A stretch of DNA of 64,000 nucleotides from the NCBI GenBank assembly GCA_022710975.1, contig JAKLGA010000024.1, positions 1 through 64,000 on the forward strand, given 5' to 3'. The number at the start of each line of letters is the position of its first letter. The stretch's first letter is position 1. A program made the position numbers and the translations under genes. Shown here in pieces: positions 8,947 through 20,037 of this stretch. The notes below the pieces were generated by a model. That model was not told where the DNA came from. It searched no databases and saw nothing but the letters and a program-made list of their open reading frames with translations. Source of the stretch: Myxococcota bacterium. Lineage in GTDB: Bacteria; Myxococcota; B64-G9.

Positions 8947-9696
8947 TCAGCCCCAGCGGCGCAGGACGAGAGAGGCGAGCCCGGGCGTGAGGAGCGCGAG
9001 CGCGATCAGCCAGGGGTTCGGCCAGGCGCGGGGCGAGAGCGCCCGGCCGAGGGCCTGGAGCGGCTCCGGCTCGCCCCGGCTCGCGCGAGGCAGGAGCCGA
9101 CCCGCCGCGGTCCAGGAAGCGAAGGCCCATACCGCGCCCGCGAGCACGTCGAGGAGCACGTGCTGCTTGACCAGCAGGGTCGACAGGCTGATGGCCCCGG
9201 CCAGGGCGCCGATGGACCACTCCATCAGCCTCGAGCGGCCATGCCCGCGGCAGGCCAGGAACACGATCCAGGCGAAGGCGACGTGGAGGCTGGGGGCCTT
9301 GTTCGCGCCCGGGGTGAAGTCGGCCGCGTACTCCAGGGCGAGGAGGCGCTCGGACAGCGTGACCCCGAGGGCGGGCCTGGGGAAGGCGAGCGGCAGGAGC
9401 AGGTAGGCGCTGTAGGCCGCGGCGCTCGCCAGCAGGATGGCCAGGATGGCGCGGTTGAGCCTGTGGAAGTCGCGCGCCACGAGCAAGGGCAACCAGGGGA
9501 AGAGGTAGCAGAGCTGGTAGACCCAGACCGCCTCGGGCACGAGCGGGATGGCCGCGTCGAGCGGCAGGCTCGGGTCGCGGCTGGGGAGCGCGGCCGCGGT
9601 CCAGCCGACCAGCTCGAAGGTCGCGATCCAGGCCGCGTACACGAGCAGCAGGATCCAGAGGTAGTGGAGCCGGACGCGCCTCACCCGCGGGAGCAT
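8947..9696 (-). CDS. PAP2-superfamily membrane phosphatase
   Basis: A 249-residue protein with about six hydrophobic segments. The pair NKAPSLHVAFA and KQHVLLDVLAG matches the PAP2/type 2 phosphatidate phosphatase active-site blocks (the SxHV and HxxxD histidines); the arrangement is closest to the Aur1/inositolphosphotransferase-like branch. Such enzymes remove or exchange phosphate head groups on lipids at the membrane. The substrate cannot be read from sequence. No clear ribosome binding site precedes the ATG; a GTG six codons in is possible. It is divergent from the radical SAM gene at 9765, 68 bases away. Confidence 0.82.
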   Translation of the reverse strand: MLPRVRRVRLHYLWILLLVYAAWIATFELVGWTAAALPSRDPSLPLDAAIPLVPEAVWVYQLCYLFPWLPLLVARDFHRLNRAILAILLASAAAYSAYLLLPLAFPRPALGVTLSERLLALEYAADFTPGANKAPSLHVAFAWIVFLACRGHGRSRLMEWSIGALAGAISLSTLLVKQHVLLDVLAGAVWAFASWTAAGRLLPRASRGEPEPLQALGRALSPRAWPNPWLIALALLTPGLASLVLRRWG

Positions 9697-9749
9697 AGCC
9701 CGGCTGGGGACGCCTGTCAGTTCTGCTGGGTCGCGGCGCGCTTTGCGCG

Positions 9750-9764
9750 TAGAATGCGCCGGCG
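9750..9764 (+). promoter_or_regulatory. Candidate -10 element of a leaderless transcript
   Basis: TAGAAT at 9750-9755 lies nine bases before the ATG at 9765, with no purine-rich ribosome site between them. A start of transcription at or near the ATG is expected from this spacing. No good -35 is visible. Confidence 0.35.
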
Positions 9765-10781
9765 ATGAAGAGCTTCGGCTTCCAGTGGCACCTGACCGAC
9801 CGCTGCAACCTGCGCTGCGCGCACTGCTACCAGGACGACTTCGGCCCGGGCGCCGAGCGGCCGCTCGAGGACCTCTTCGCCATGGTCGATGCGGTGCTGG
9901 GCGCCCTGCGGGACAGGCCTGTCAGCATCAACCTGACCGGCGGTGAGCCCCTGTTGCTGCCTGGCCTGCCCGCCCTTCTCGAGCACCTCTCCAGCCAGCC
10001 GAACCTCTCGGAAATGCACGTGATCACGAACGCCACGGTCACAGCTGGGCCGGTCCTCGAGGCCCTGGCCCGTTACGAGCGCGTGCGCTACCTGAAGGTG
10101 TCCCTGGAGGCCGCAGACGAGGCTGTCAATGACCGGGTGAGGGGCCCGGGCAACCTGGCCCGGGTGCGGCGGAACCTCGGGCTATACCGGCAGGTCACTG
10201 GGAAACCCTTCGTCTTGATGATGACCCTCGGCCGGCACAACGTCGGGGGTGTCGCGGCAATGGCCGCGCTGGCACGCGAGGTGGGCGCGGCCGGGGTGAT
10301 CTACGAGCGCTTCGTGCCGCTCGGGCAGAGCCGTGGATTCGCGGCCGAGGTGCTTGGGGCCGAGGGCTGGGCGCACGCAGTGGCCGGGGTGCTGGACGCA
10401 GCCGGCTCGGAGGCCACGCCGGATGAGTTGCTCGCCTACCGTGCCTTCTGGTTGTGGACGGACGGCCGCGAGGATCCGCTCGAGGGCGCGCTCTGCAACC
10501 TGGGAGAGGGTTCCATGGCCCTCATGCCCGACGGTACGGTCTACCCCTGTCGGCGCCTCCCGATCCCGGTGGGGAACGTGCTGCGCGAACCCTTCCCGCG
10601 CATCCTGGCCCGGCTCCAAGAGTTCGGTGTGCCCGCGCTCGCCCCCCGGCTCACGGGGGGGCTGTGCGGGCTGTGTGGGGTTGAGGGCTGCGCAGGCTGC
10701 CGGGCGCTGGCGCGCGCTCTTCACGGAGATATCCTGGCCGATGATCCCCAGTGTCCGCTGCGCCTCGCCGAGGAGCGCTGA
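9765..10781 (+). CDS. Radical SAM protein with SPASM-like C-terminus
   Basis: A 338-residue enzyme. C14-C18-C21 in DRCNLRCAHC is the canonical CxxxCxxC site for the SAM-binding 4Fe-4S cluster, followed by NLTGGEPLL (GGE motif). The C-terminus carries extra cysteines (C in ALCNLGEGS, VYPCRR, and GLCGLCGVEGCAGCRAL), the pattern of SPASM/twitch auxiliary clusters found in peptide-modifying and NirJ/PqqE-like enzymes. The substrate is unknown: no precursor peptide or cofactor genes are adjacent. A second radical SAM gene follows 57 bases later on the same strand, so the two may act in one pathway. Confidence 0.9.
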   Translation: MKSFGFQWHLTDRCNLRCAHCYQDDFGPGAERPLEDLFAMVDAVLGALRDRPVSINLTGGEPLLLPGLPALLEHLSSQPNLSEMHVITNATVTAGPVLEALARYERVRYLKVSLEAADEAVNDRVRGPGNLARVRRNLGLYRQVTGKPFVLMMTLGRHNVGGVAAMAALAREVGAAGVIYERFVPLGQSRGFAAEVLGAEGWAHAVAGVLDAAGSEATPDELLAYRAFWLWTDGREDPLEGALCNLGEGSMALMPDGTVYPCRRLPIPVGNVLREPFPRILARLQEFGVPALAPRLTGGLCGLCGVEGCAGCRALARALHGDILADDPQCPLRLAEER

Positions 10782-10838
10782 AGTGGGGAATCTCGTGGAA
10801 TCTCGGGAGCGGGGAGGGAGCGGGGACGGAGGTCCTCG

Positions 10839-12752
10839 ATGGGTCTGAGAGTCGTCCTGGCGCAGCTGCCGTTCGATCCGCCGGCGGCCCTAGCCCCTGC
10901 CTCGGGGGCGCCGCTGGGCGTGGCCTGCCTGGCGCTGGCCGCTCGGCAGGCCCAGGCCAGAGGCGAGCTGCCCGGGGGGACGGAGGTCGAGCTGGCGGCG
11001 GGGACGGAGGTCGAATCGCTCGGCGATACGGCCCTGGCGGAGCGGCTCGCGAAGGACGAGCCCGAGCTGCTCGGTCTCGGGCTGTACGCCTGGAACGTCG
11101 AGCGCTCGTTGCACCTGGCCCATGAGGTCAAGCGCCGCTCGCCGGGCACCCGCATCCTGGTGGGCGGGCCCGAGGTGGCTGTAGACAACGCTTGGCTGTG
11201 GGCGGATGGGGTCTTCGATCTGGCTGTGTTCGGGGAGGGCGAGCAGGCGTTCCTGGAGCTCCTGGCGTCATTTGAGCTTTCTGCCTCTGTCCCCGGGCTG
11301 GCAGTGGTCCGGCCGGGCGAGGCGCCCGTCCGGCCGCGGCCCGGACCGGCGCCGGCCCTGCCGGGCTCGCCCTACCTGGCCGGCCTGGTGCCTCTCTCGC
11401 CCGGGGGGCACGCCGCGCTGGAGACTGTGCGCGGCTGCCGGCGCCGCTGCGCCTACTGCCACTACGCCCGCGGCCGGCGCGGGCTCCGCCGCCTGACGGC
11501 GGCCGAGGCCCTGGACACCGTCCGGCGGCTGTTGTCCGCGGGCGCGCGTGATCTGGCCTGGGTGGATCCCAACCTGGACGACCGGCCCGACCTGCCCGCG
11601 CTGCTCGCCGGGCTGGCGGCCCTGCCACGCCCGGATGGGCTGCGCATGTTCGGCGAGGTGCAGCCCGACCGGCTGGACGAGGCGGCGCTGGATGGCCTGG
11701 CGCGGGCGGGCTTCACCCGCCTGGAGCTCGGGCTGCAGTCGGCCTCGCCGCAGACTCTCGCCCGGGTCGGCCGGGGCGGAGCTCCGGCGGACGCCGTGCG
11801 CGCGGCCCTGGGGCTGCGCGCGCGGGGGGTGGAGCCCGTGGTGGATCTCATCGCCGGGCTGCCCGGCGACGGCCTGGCCGAGGTGCGGCGCGGACTGGAC
11901 CTGCTGGCGCGTTCCGGCCTGGGGGGGAACCTGCAGTTCTTCCCCCTGAGCCTGCTGCCCGGCACCCGGCTCCGGCGCCAGGCCAGGCAGCTCGGCCTGG
12001 TGCACGAGCCGCGGCCGCCCTACCGCATCCTGCGCAGCCCCTGGCTGTCCGAGGAGCAGCTCGCGCGTCTGCAGGCCGAGGCCGAGGAGCTGGCCGGGGC
12101 CGCGCTCGACGAGCCGCCCCGCCCCCACCTGTGCGGCCCGCAGGGGGACGCCGCGGGCCCGCCGGACCGGTTCGAGCTCGACGTGCGTGAGCCCGAGGGC
12201 GCCTGGCGCGAGCGGCTGGGCCGGCCTGGAGCGCGCCACGCGGCCCTGTGGTGCCGGGGCGCGGATCTGTGGGCAGGCCGGGAGGCCCTGTGCGCGGCCC
12301 TCGATCTGCGGCTGGCGGTGGACCCCTACGCCGTGCTGGACGTGGTCCTGGCGCCGGAGCGGGTGTTCCCGCTCGACCTGGTGGAGCGCCTGCGCCACGT
12401 GCTGGAAACGGGCCCCGGCTGCTACCTGTCCCGCTGCCGCAGACCGCCCACCGGGGACGCCCTGCGGCGCGTGGCGGTGGTCTTCCCGGCCGGCCTCGCC
12501 CTGGCGCCCGACTACCTGGCGGCCCTCGGCGACCTGGCCCCTGTGTTCCAGGAGATCGCGCTCGAGGCTGCCCTGGCGCGGGCCGAGGAGCTCGGGGACG
12601 CACAGCCCGGCGCCTGGATCCCCGGCCTGGCCGAGGGCGTGGACGGACCGGCGTTCGCGGCGTTGGCCGCGCGGGCCGACCCGGCCGCGGTGGCCTTCGC
12701 TGACCGGGAGCTCGAGCGGCGCTGGCTACGGCTGGTGCTGGGCTACGCCTGA
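10839..12752 (+). CDS. B12-binding-type radical SAM protein
   Basis: A 637-residue protein. Residues ~1-150 form a Rossmann-like cobalamin-binding-type domain (GTRILVGGPEVAVDN, AVFGEGEQAFLELL); the classic DxHxxG cobalamin-ligand motif is not visible. C200-C204-C207 in GCRRRCAYC provide the radical SAM cluster. The ~200-residue C-terminal extension resembles the DUF4080-type B12/radical SAM group, whose substrates are unknown. The gene has a good ribosome site (ACGGAGG), and a GGGGACGGAGGTC-like sequence recurs twice inside its 5' coding region, producing a repeated GTEVE peptide. It is probably cotranscribed with the radical SAM gene at 9765. Confidence 0.88.
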   Translation: MGLRVVLAQLPFDPPAALAPASGAPLGVACLALAARQAQARGELPGGTEVELAAGTEVESLGDTALAERLAKDEPELLGLGLYAWNVERSLHLAHEVKRRSPGTRILVGGPEVAVDNAWLWADGVFDLAVFGEGEQAFLELLASFELSASVPGLAVVRPGEAPVRPRPGPAPALPGSPYLAGLVPLSPGGHAALETVRGCRRRCAYCHYARGRRGLRRLTAAEALDTVRRLLSAGARDLAWVDPNLDDRPDLPALLAGLAALPRPDGLRMFGEVQPDRLDEAALDGLARAGFTRLELGLQSASPQTLARVGRGGAPADAVRAALGLRARGVEPVVDLIAGLPGDGLAEVRRGLDLLARSGLGGNLQFFPLSLLPGTRLRRQARQLGLVHEPRPPYRILRSPWLSEEQLARLQAEAEELAGAALDEPPRPHLCGPQGDAAGPPDRFELDVREPEGAWRERLGRPGARHAALWCRGADLWAGREALCAALDLRLAVDPYAVLDVVLAPERVFPLDLVERLRHVLETGPGCYLSRCRRPPTGDALRRVAVVFPAGLALAPDYLAALGDLAPVFQEIALEAALARAEELGDAQPGAWIPGLAEGVDGPAFAALAARADPAAVAFADRELERRWLRLVLGYA

Positions 12753-12802
12753 GTGGCACCCGGGCTGAGCCCGCGGTACCATGCCCGCCAGGGAGGGTGA
12801 CG

Positions 12803-13726
12803 ATGAGCAAGCTCGTGTGGTGTGGCTGCCTGGCGGCCTGGGCGCTGGCCGGCTGCTCGGCCGGGGACGGAGGTGGCCAGGACGCCGGCCTGGACGGGCT
12901 GGCCCAGGACGCCGCGGATGGCGGCGAGGACGGCGCCGCGCCGGACGGAGAGGATGCCGTCGGCGCCGACGAGGCCGGGGGCGACGGCTCGGACCCGGGC
13001 CAGGCGATCTGGCGCCCTGCCCCCGGCACCTCCTGGCAGTGGCAGCTCGGCCAGCCGATCGACACCTCGGTGGATGTCGAGATGTACGACGTCGACCTGT
13101 TCGAGACCCCGCAGGCCACCATCGACGCCCTGCACGCGGCCGGCCGGATCGTGATCTGCTACTACTCGGCCGGGAGCCGCGAGGACTGGCGGGACGACGC
13201 CGACCAGTTCCCTCCAGAGGACGTAGGCGATGAGCTGGACGGCTGGCCCGGCGAGAACTGGGTGCGGGTCAGCTCCGCGGCGGTGCGGGCGATCATGACG
13301 GCGCGGATGGACCTCGCGGTCGAGAAGCGCTGCGACGGGGTGGAGCCGGACAACGTGGACGGCTGGGACAACCAGAACGGGCTGGGCATCACCCCCGAGC
13401 AGCAGCTCGACTACAACCGCTTCCTGGCCCGGGAGTCGCACGCGCGCGGGCTGTCGGTGGGGTTGAAGAACGACCTGGCCCAGATCCCCGCGCTGCTCGC
13501 GGACTTCGACTGGGCGTTGAACGAGGAGTGCGTCCATTACGCGGAGTGCGGGGACGTCCAGCCCTTCATCGCGGCGGGCAAGGCCGTCTTCCACGTGGAG
13601 TACACGGACCAGGAGGCCGACGGGCAGGCGCTGGCTGACCAGGTCTGCGCCGACGCGAGCCGGGCTGGCTTCTCGACCCTCATCAAGACCTGGGAGCTGA
13701 CCGCCTGGCGGCTCGCCTGCCCCTGA
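12803..13726 (+). CDS. GH114-like (endo-alpha-1,4-polygalactosaminidase family) lipoprotein
   Basis: A 307-residue protein; the ATG follows GGGAGGG by five bases and is preferred to a GTG two codons earlier. A lipobox (ALAGC) is followed by an acidic Gly/Asp linker, then a TIM-barrel-like domain: SWQWQLGQPID, MYDVDLFETP, IVICYYSAGSREDWR, GVEPDNVDGW and GLKNDLAQIP match the conserved blocks of glycoside hydrolase family 114 and its TM1410-like relatives. Acidic residues in the CDGVEPDNVD block are the likely catalytic or binding residues. It would cleave galactosamine-type polysaccharide outside the cytoplasm; the substrate is inferred from family only. Confidence 0.88.
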   Translation: MSKLVWCGCLAAWALAGCSAGDGGGQDAGLDGLAQDAADGGEDGAAPDGEDAVGADEAGGDGSDPGQAIWRPAPGTSWQWQLGQPIDTSVDVEMYDVDLFETPQATIDALHAAGRIVICYYSAGSREDWRDDADQFPPEDVGDELDGWPGENWVRVSSAAVRAIMTARMDLAVEKRCDGVEPDNVDGWDNQNGLGITPEQQLDYNRFLARESHARGLSVGLKNDLAQIPALLADFDWALNEECVHYAECGDVQPFIAAGKAVFHVEYTDQEADGQALADQVCADASRAGFSTLIKTWELTAWRLACP

Positions 13727-13750
13727 GCGACCCGCCGAGAGGAGGACGTG

Positions 13751-15802
13751 GTGAAACGGAGCGAGCGTGGCTGCGTGGCCCGGGTGGTGATGGGGTGCGC
13801 GCTGGCCGTTGCCCTGGCGGGCTGCGGCGGGTTCTTCGGGGGCCAGTTCCTGGCCGAGGAGGGCATGCCCAAGGCGGTGCCCGACAGGTTCGCGGGCTTC
13901 GACGCGGTGGTGCTGCACGACGTCGGCTGGATCCACCACCACCCGTACCTGCTCCAGCGCGATCTGCCCATCACCTTCGTGTTCACCCGCTGGACGCGCG
14001 TCAAGCTGCAGCAGGCCTCGGCCGCCGAGCCCGGGCGCTTCGGCATCTTCAAGGTCATCCACCTGGACGACCTGCTCGAGGCCCAGGCCTCGGTGAAGAA
14101 GGCGGACGGGAGGGTGGTGGCGCTCGGACCGGCCGACATCAAGTCGGTCGCCTTGGTGCGGAACTACTACCCGGACCTCGAGCCGCCGCTCGATCTGAAC
14201 GAGACCAGCTTCATCTTCCCTGGGCTCGAGGCCGGCGACGTGCTGGAGCTGCGCACCACCGAGGTGGGCTGGCCCACCTCCTGGGTCTTCCACTGGCGGG
14301 ATGTCCCGGTGCTCCTGTCTCGCATCATCGTGACGCGCCCCAACACCGACCTGGACCTGCAGCTCAGCCAGTTCGATCCCGACAAGGTGATCGGGAAGGT
14401 CGAGGAGGCCACGGTGAGCGGCTCGGCGCAGATCGGCGGCAGCGAGGAGCAGCTCGCCTGGACCGCGCGGGAGCTCGCCCCGCTGCCGGACGGCGACTTC
14501 CGGGTGCCCCTGGTGGCCCGCCGCAGCCGGCTGGACGTGCAGATCTCGGCGCGCGCGGTGAAGCTCGAGGAGTGGGCCCAGGCGTACCGGCGCTGGCTGT
14601 TTTCAGGCGGCCAGAGCCCGGCCGAGCTGGTGGCGAAGGCCAAGGAGCTCACCCAGGGCGCGGCCGACGAGCGCGAGCGCGCCCGGCGCCTGCTGGCCTT
14701 CGTACGGCATGAGCTCGCTCCGCAGGTCGACGACGGCTTGACCTGGGTGTGGCCGGAGCGGCCTCCGAAGCTGCCCCACCCCGAGCGCTGGCTGGCCGAC
14801 AAGCAGGGCACCCCGGAGCGCTCCGTCGGCCTGCTGGCCGCCCTGCTGCAGGGGATCGACGTCCAGCCCACCCTGGTGCTCACCACCGGCGAGGACCAGC
14901 CCACGCTCAACGAGGCGAACCGCAGCCTGCAGCAGTTCCGGCGGTTGCTCCTGGCGTTGCCCGACGGCACGCTGCTCGACGCCGGGGCGCGCGGGCTGGG
15001 CCTGGGGCAGGTGTCGCCCGAGCTGCAGGGCCGCCCGGCCCTGTGGGTCGCGCCGGACAAGACCTGGTTCGCCAAGCTGCCCGAGCTGGGGCCCGCGGAG
15101 AACGCCCTCGAGGCCCAGATCGAGGGGAGCGTGTCCCCCGAGGGAGAGCTCGGCGCCGAGCTGAAGGTGACCCTGCGCGGCCTGACGGCGCGCGACTGGA
15201 GGCTGTGGCTGGCCTCCGCCGGGCCCGAGGAGGTCAAGGCCGGCCTGGCCCCGCGCCTGCTGGCCGGCTGGGGGCCGCGCGCGGTCGTCGTGGAGCAGCG
15301 CGTGGAGGGCGCGGAGGACCAGGAGCAGCCGCTCCTGGTGACGCTGCGCTACCGCCTGCCGGGGATCGCCGAGCGCCAGGGCGAGAAGCTGGTGGTCAAG
15401 CTGGGGGCGCTGTGGGTCCAGAGCCAGGTGCCGGCGCTGACCGCGGCCGAGCGGGCCGAGCCCGTGTGGCTGGCCCGGGCGCTGTCCGAGCGCACGGAGG
15501 TGATCCTCGAGCTGCCGAAGGAGCTCGCGCCGGTCGAGCTGCCCAAGGGGCTGCGCACCGAGCCGGCCGCGGCCGGCCAGACCATGTCGGTCGAGGCCGA
15601 GCTGGAGTACAGCTGCAGCGAGGGCTTGCTGCGCATGAGCCGGAGGATCGGGCTCAACCAGCGCGCCTTCGGCGCGGACTTCTACCCGACCCTGCGCGCG
15701 ATCACCTCGCGCTACCTGGCCGCGGCGAACGATCTGCTCGTCATGCAGCCGGCCCGGCCGGTCCCGCTGCAGAAGCCGCCCGCCCCCAGGAAGCCCCGCT
15801 GA
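13751..15802 (+). CDS. DUF3857/transglutaminase-like lipoprotein
   Basis: A 683-residue protein. Two GTG codons are adjacent; the second (13751) is better spaced (five bases) from AGGAGG. The signal ends in a lipobox (AVALAGC). The N-terminal half is a beta-rich DUF3857-like domain (FVFTRWTRVKLQQA, VVALGPADIKSVALVRNYYP). It is followed by a helical region resembling the transglutaminase-like core (RARRLLAFVRHELAPQVDDG, SVGLLAALLQGIDVQPTLVL). In place of a clear catalytic Cys there is the segment KQGTPERSVGL, so enzymatic activity is doubtful. A beta-sandwich C-terminus completes the usual architecture of these periplasmic proteins of unknown role. Confidence 0.8.
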   Translation: MKRSERGCVARVVMGCALAVALAGCGGFFGGQFLAEEGMPKAVPDRFAGFDAVVLHDVGWIHHHPYLLQRDLPITFVFTRWTRVKLQQASAAEPGRFGIFKVIHLDDLLEAQASVKKADGRVVALGPADIKSVALVRNYYPDLEPPLDLNETSFIFPGLEAGDVLELRTTEVGWPTSWVFHWRDVPVLLSRIIVTRPNTDLDLQLSQFDPDKVIGKVEEATVSGSAQIGGSEEQLAWTARELAPLPDGDFRVPLVARRSRLDVQISARAVKLEEWAQAYRRWLFSGGQSPAELVAKAKELTQGAADERERARRLLAFVRHELAPQVDDGLTWVWPERPPKLPHPERWLADKQGTPERSVGLLAALLQGIDVQPTLVLTTGEDQPTLNEANRSLQQFRRLLLALPDGTLLDAGARGLGLGQVSPELQGRPALWVAPDKTWFAKLPELGPAENALEAQIEGSVSPEGELGAELKVTLRGLTARDWRLWLASAGPEEVKAGLAPRLLAGWGPRAVVVEQRVEGAEDQEQPLLVTLRYRLPGIAERQGEKLVVKLGALWVQSQVPALTAAERAEPVWLARALSERTEVILELPKELAPVELPKGLRTEPAAAGQTMSVEAELEYSCSEGLLRMSRRIGLNQRAFGADFYPTLRAITSRYLAAANDLLVMQPARPVPLQKPPAPRKPR

Positions 15803-15808
15803 GGGCCT

Positions 15809-18082
<2,274 letters not shown>

Positions 18083-18146
18083 GGGGGACCACCTTCGGGC
18101 GGGCGGGGCGCCGGGCCGGGGCGCGGCGCGGCCGGGTCGCCGGGGC

Positions 18147-18482
18147 TCAGCAGGCGTTGAAGCAGGCGTTGGTAGTCTCGAACTGGGTGCCGCACAGGCT
18201 GCACTGATCCGTGCCGGAGGCGTCCAGGCAGTCGAGCACGTCCTGGAGCGCGGCCGAGCAGCCACAGTTGGTGGCGTCGACCTTGGCCTGCTCGCACCAC
18301 TCCACCGCCTCACCCTCGCTGATGGCCGTGCCACCGGAGGTGATGGTGCAGTTGAGCGAGTAGAAGTGACCCATGACCGATTCACAGGTCTGCCCCTCGC
18401 CGCAGGCGGGCGCGAGGGCGGCCAGGGCGATCAGCAGTCCGGCCGATGCGAGCAGGGCGACCAGGGCGAGCAGCTTCCGCAT
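18147..18482 (-). CDS. Small Cys-rich lipoprotein
   Basis: A 111-residue protein preceded by AGGAGG. A long signal sequence ends in LAALAPAC, a plausible lipobox. The mature ~85 residues hold 10 cysteines in pairs (CESVMGHFYSLNC, CGCSAALQDVLDC, CSLCGTQ, CFNAC), suggesting a compact disulfide-bonded domain. I do not recognise a family. It faces the beta-lactamase-fold gene at 18640 across a 157-bp divergent region. Confidence 0.75.
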   Translation of the reverse strand: MRKLLALVALLASAGLLIALAALAPACGEGQTCESVMGHFYSLNCTITSGGTAISEGEAVEWCEQAKVDATNCGCSAALQDVLDCLDASGTDQCSLCGTQFETTNACFNAC

Positions 18483-18585
18483 GGCATCCTCCTGACGGGT
18501 TTGTCCGGCCCTTTCCCGCCCAGAGTGCCTCATGCCCCCAGGGCGAGTCAACCGCGCCGTGGCCGCGGCCCGGTGGCCCGCGGGG

Positions 18586-18616
18586 TTGACCCGGGGGGCG
18601 GGCCACCTGGTAATGT
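18586..18616 (+). promoter_or_regulatory. Candidate promoter for the beta-lactamase-fold gene
   Basis: TTGACC (18586-18591) and TAATGT (18611-18616) are separated by 19 bases, one or two more than optimal. Transcription would begin near 18622, just before the GGAGGT ribosome site of the gene at 18640. Confidence 0.35.
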
Positions 18617-18639
18617 CCCCGGCGGAGGTGCACGTGCGG

Positions 18640-20034
18640 ATGAGCTGGAGGCGCGGGCTCTGCGTCGGGGGCGGGCTGCTGCTCGTGCTGCTCCTGCTGG
18701 CCGCCTGGTACCTGCTGAGGCTGGCCGGCATCGGCGCGGCCTACCAGGCGAAGGTCCTGTGCAGCGCCGTGTTCGTGGCCGGCCGCGAGCCGGCCGGGGT
18801 GCTGAGCGACGACCTCGGCTACCCGGACATCGACTTCCTGCGCTGGTTCGACGCGAGCGTCGATCGGGACGGCGGACAGGTGCGCTCGAGCTTCCTCGGC
18901 CTGGTCGAGCGCGAGGCCGTGCACCGCCCGGGCCTGGGCTGCGCGCTGGCGCTCGGCCAGCGGCCGCCGCCCGCCTGGCCCGGCGCCTGGACCCCGCCCG
19001 CGCGGCCCGACCCGGCCTTCCCCTGGCCCGAGGGCGACGGGCCGGCCCCGGAGGCGCCGACGGACGGGGTGGACGACCCGCGCCTGCAGGCCGCCCTGGC
19101 CGCGGCCTTCGCCGAGCCCGACCCGGCCCGGCCGCGACGCACCCGGGCGGTGGTCGTGGCCCACCGCGGCCGGCTGCTGGCCGAGCGCTACGCCCCGGGC
19201 TTCGGGGCGGACACGCCGCTGCTCGGCTGGAGCATGACCAAGAGCGTGCTGGCCGCGCTGGTGGGCGTGCTGGTGGGAGAGGGACGCCTGTCCCTGGACG
19301 GGCCGGTGCCGGTCCCGGCCTGGGGCGCGGCGGACGACCCGCGCGGGCGCATCCACCTGCGGGAGCTCCTGCGCATGTCGAGCGGGCTCGAGTTCGAGGA
19401 GGTCTACGACGACCCGCTGGCGGACGCCACCTTCATGCTGTTCGGCGCGCCGGACGTGGCCGGGTACGCGGCCGGCAAGCCCCTCGCCGCCCCGCCCGGG
19501 AAGCGCTGGAGCTACTCGAGCGGGACCACGAACATCCTGGCCGGCGTGCTGCGCGCCGTGGTGGGGGAGGGGGCGCAGCTCGCCTTCCCGCGCCGGGCGC
19601 TGTTCGACCGGCTGGGCATGGCCTCCGCGGTGCTGGAGACCGACCCGTCCGGGACCTTCGTGGGCTCGTCCTTCATGTACGCGACCGCCCGCGACTGGGC
19701 CCGCTTCGGGGAGCTGCTGCGCCTGGACGGGGTGTGGCGCGGCGAGCGCCTGCTGCCCGCGGGCTGGGTGGAGTTCCTGCGCACGCCGGCCCCGGCCGCG
19801 CCCGGGGGGAAGTACGGGGCGCACCTGTGGCTCGAGGTGGGCGAGTTCTTCCGCGGCGCCGACCGGCCGGCGCTGCCGCGGGACGCCTTCCACGCCATCG
19901 GCCACGAGGGGCAGTTCGTCAGCGTGATCCCGTCACGGGAGCTCGTGGTGGTGCGGCTCGGGCTGACCTCGGTGGCGGGCGCCTGGGATCACGAGGGCTT
20001 CCTGGCCGCGGTGCTCTCCGCGCTGCCGCCTTGA
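18640..20034 (+). CDS. Membrane-anchored beta-lactamase-fold serine hydrolase
   Basis: A 464-residue protein. A GTG two codons earlier (18634) is an equally possible start because GGAGGT lies 4 bases before it and 10 before the ATG. One N-terminal membrane segment (LLLVLLLLAAWYLL) anchors a periplasmic class C beta-lactamase/DD-peptidase-type domain: SMTK (catalytic Ser ~198 and Lys), YSS (Tyr ~292) and GHEG (~421), in place of the usual KTG. Family members are esterases, D-amino peptidases or lipid-modifying hydrolases more often than true lactamases. The substrate is not inferable. Confidence 0.88.
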   Translation: MSWRRGLCVGGGLLLVLLLLAAWYLLRLAGIGAAYQAKVLCSAVFVAGREPAGVLSDDLGYPDIDFLRWFDASVDRDGGQVRSSFLGLVEREAVHRPGLGCALALGQRPPPAWPGAWTPPARPDPAFPWPEGDGPAPEAPTDGVDDPRLQAALAAAFAEPDPARPRRTRAVVVAHRGRLLAERYAPGFGADTPLLGWSMTKSVLAALVGVLVGEGRLSLDGPVPVPAWGAADDPRGRIHLRELLRMSSGLEFEEVYDDPLADATFMLFGAPDVAGYAAGKPLAAPPGKRWSYSSGTTNILAGVLRAVVGEGAQLAFPRRALFDRLGMASAVLETDPSGTFVGSSFMYATARDWARFGELLRLDGVWRGERLLPAGWVEFLRTPAPAAPGGKYGAHLWLEVGEFFRGADRPALPRDAFHAIGHEGQFVSVIPSRELVVVRLGLTSVAGAWDHEGFLAAVLSALPP

Positions 20035-20037
20035 GGC

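Noticed and set aside
7430-9808. Long minus-strand frame across 7430-9808
   Set aside because: It lies antisense to three convincing plus-strand genes with overlapping starts and lacks any domain; the PAP2 gene uses a different frame.
18640-20034. True antibiotic beta-lactamase
   Set aside because: Has SxxK and YSS but HEG rather than KTG and a long anchor; the superfamily is mostly esterase/peptidase-like, so resistance is not supported.
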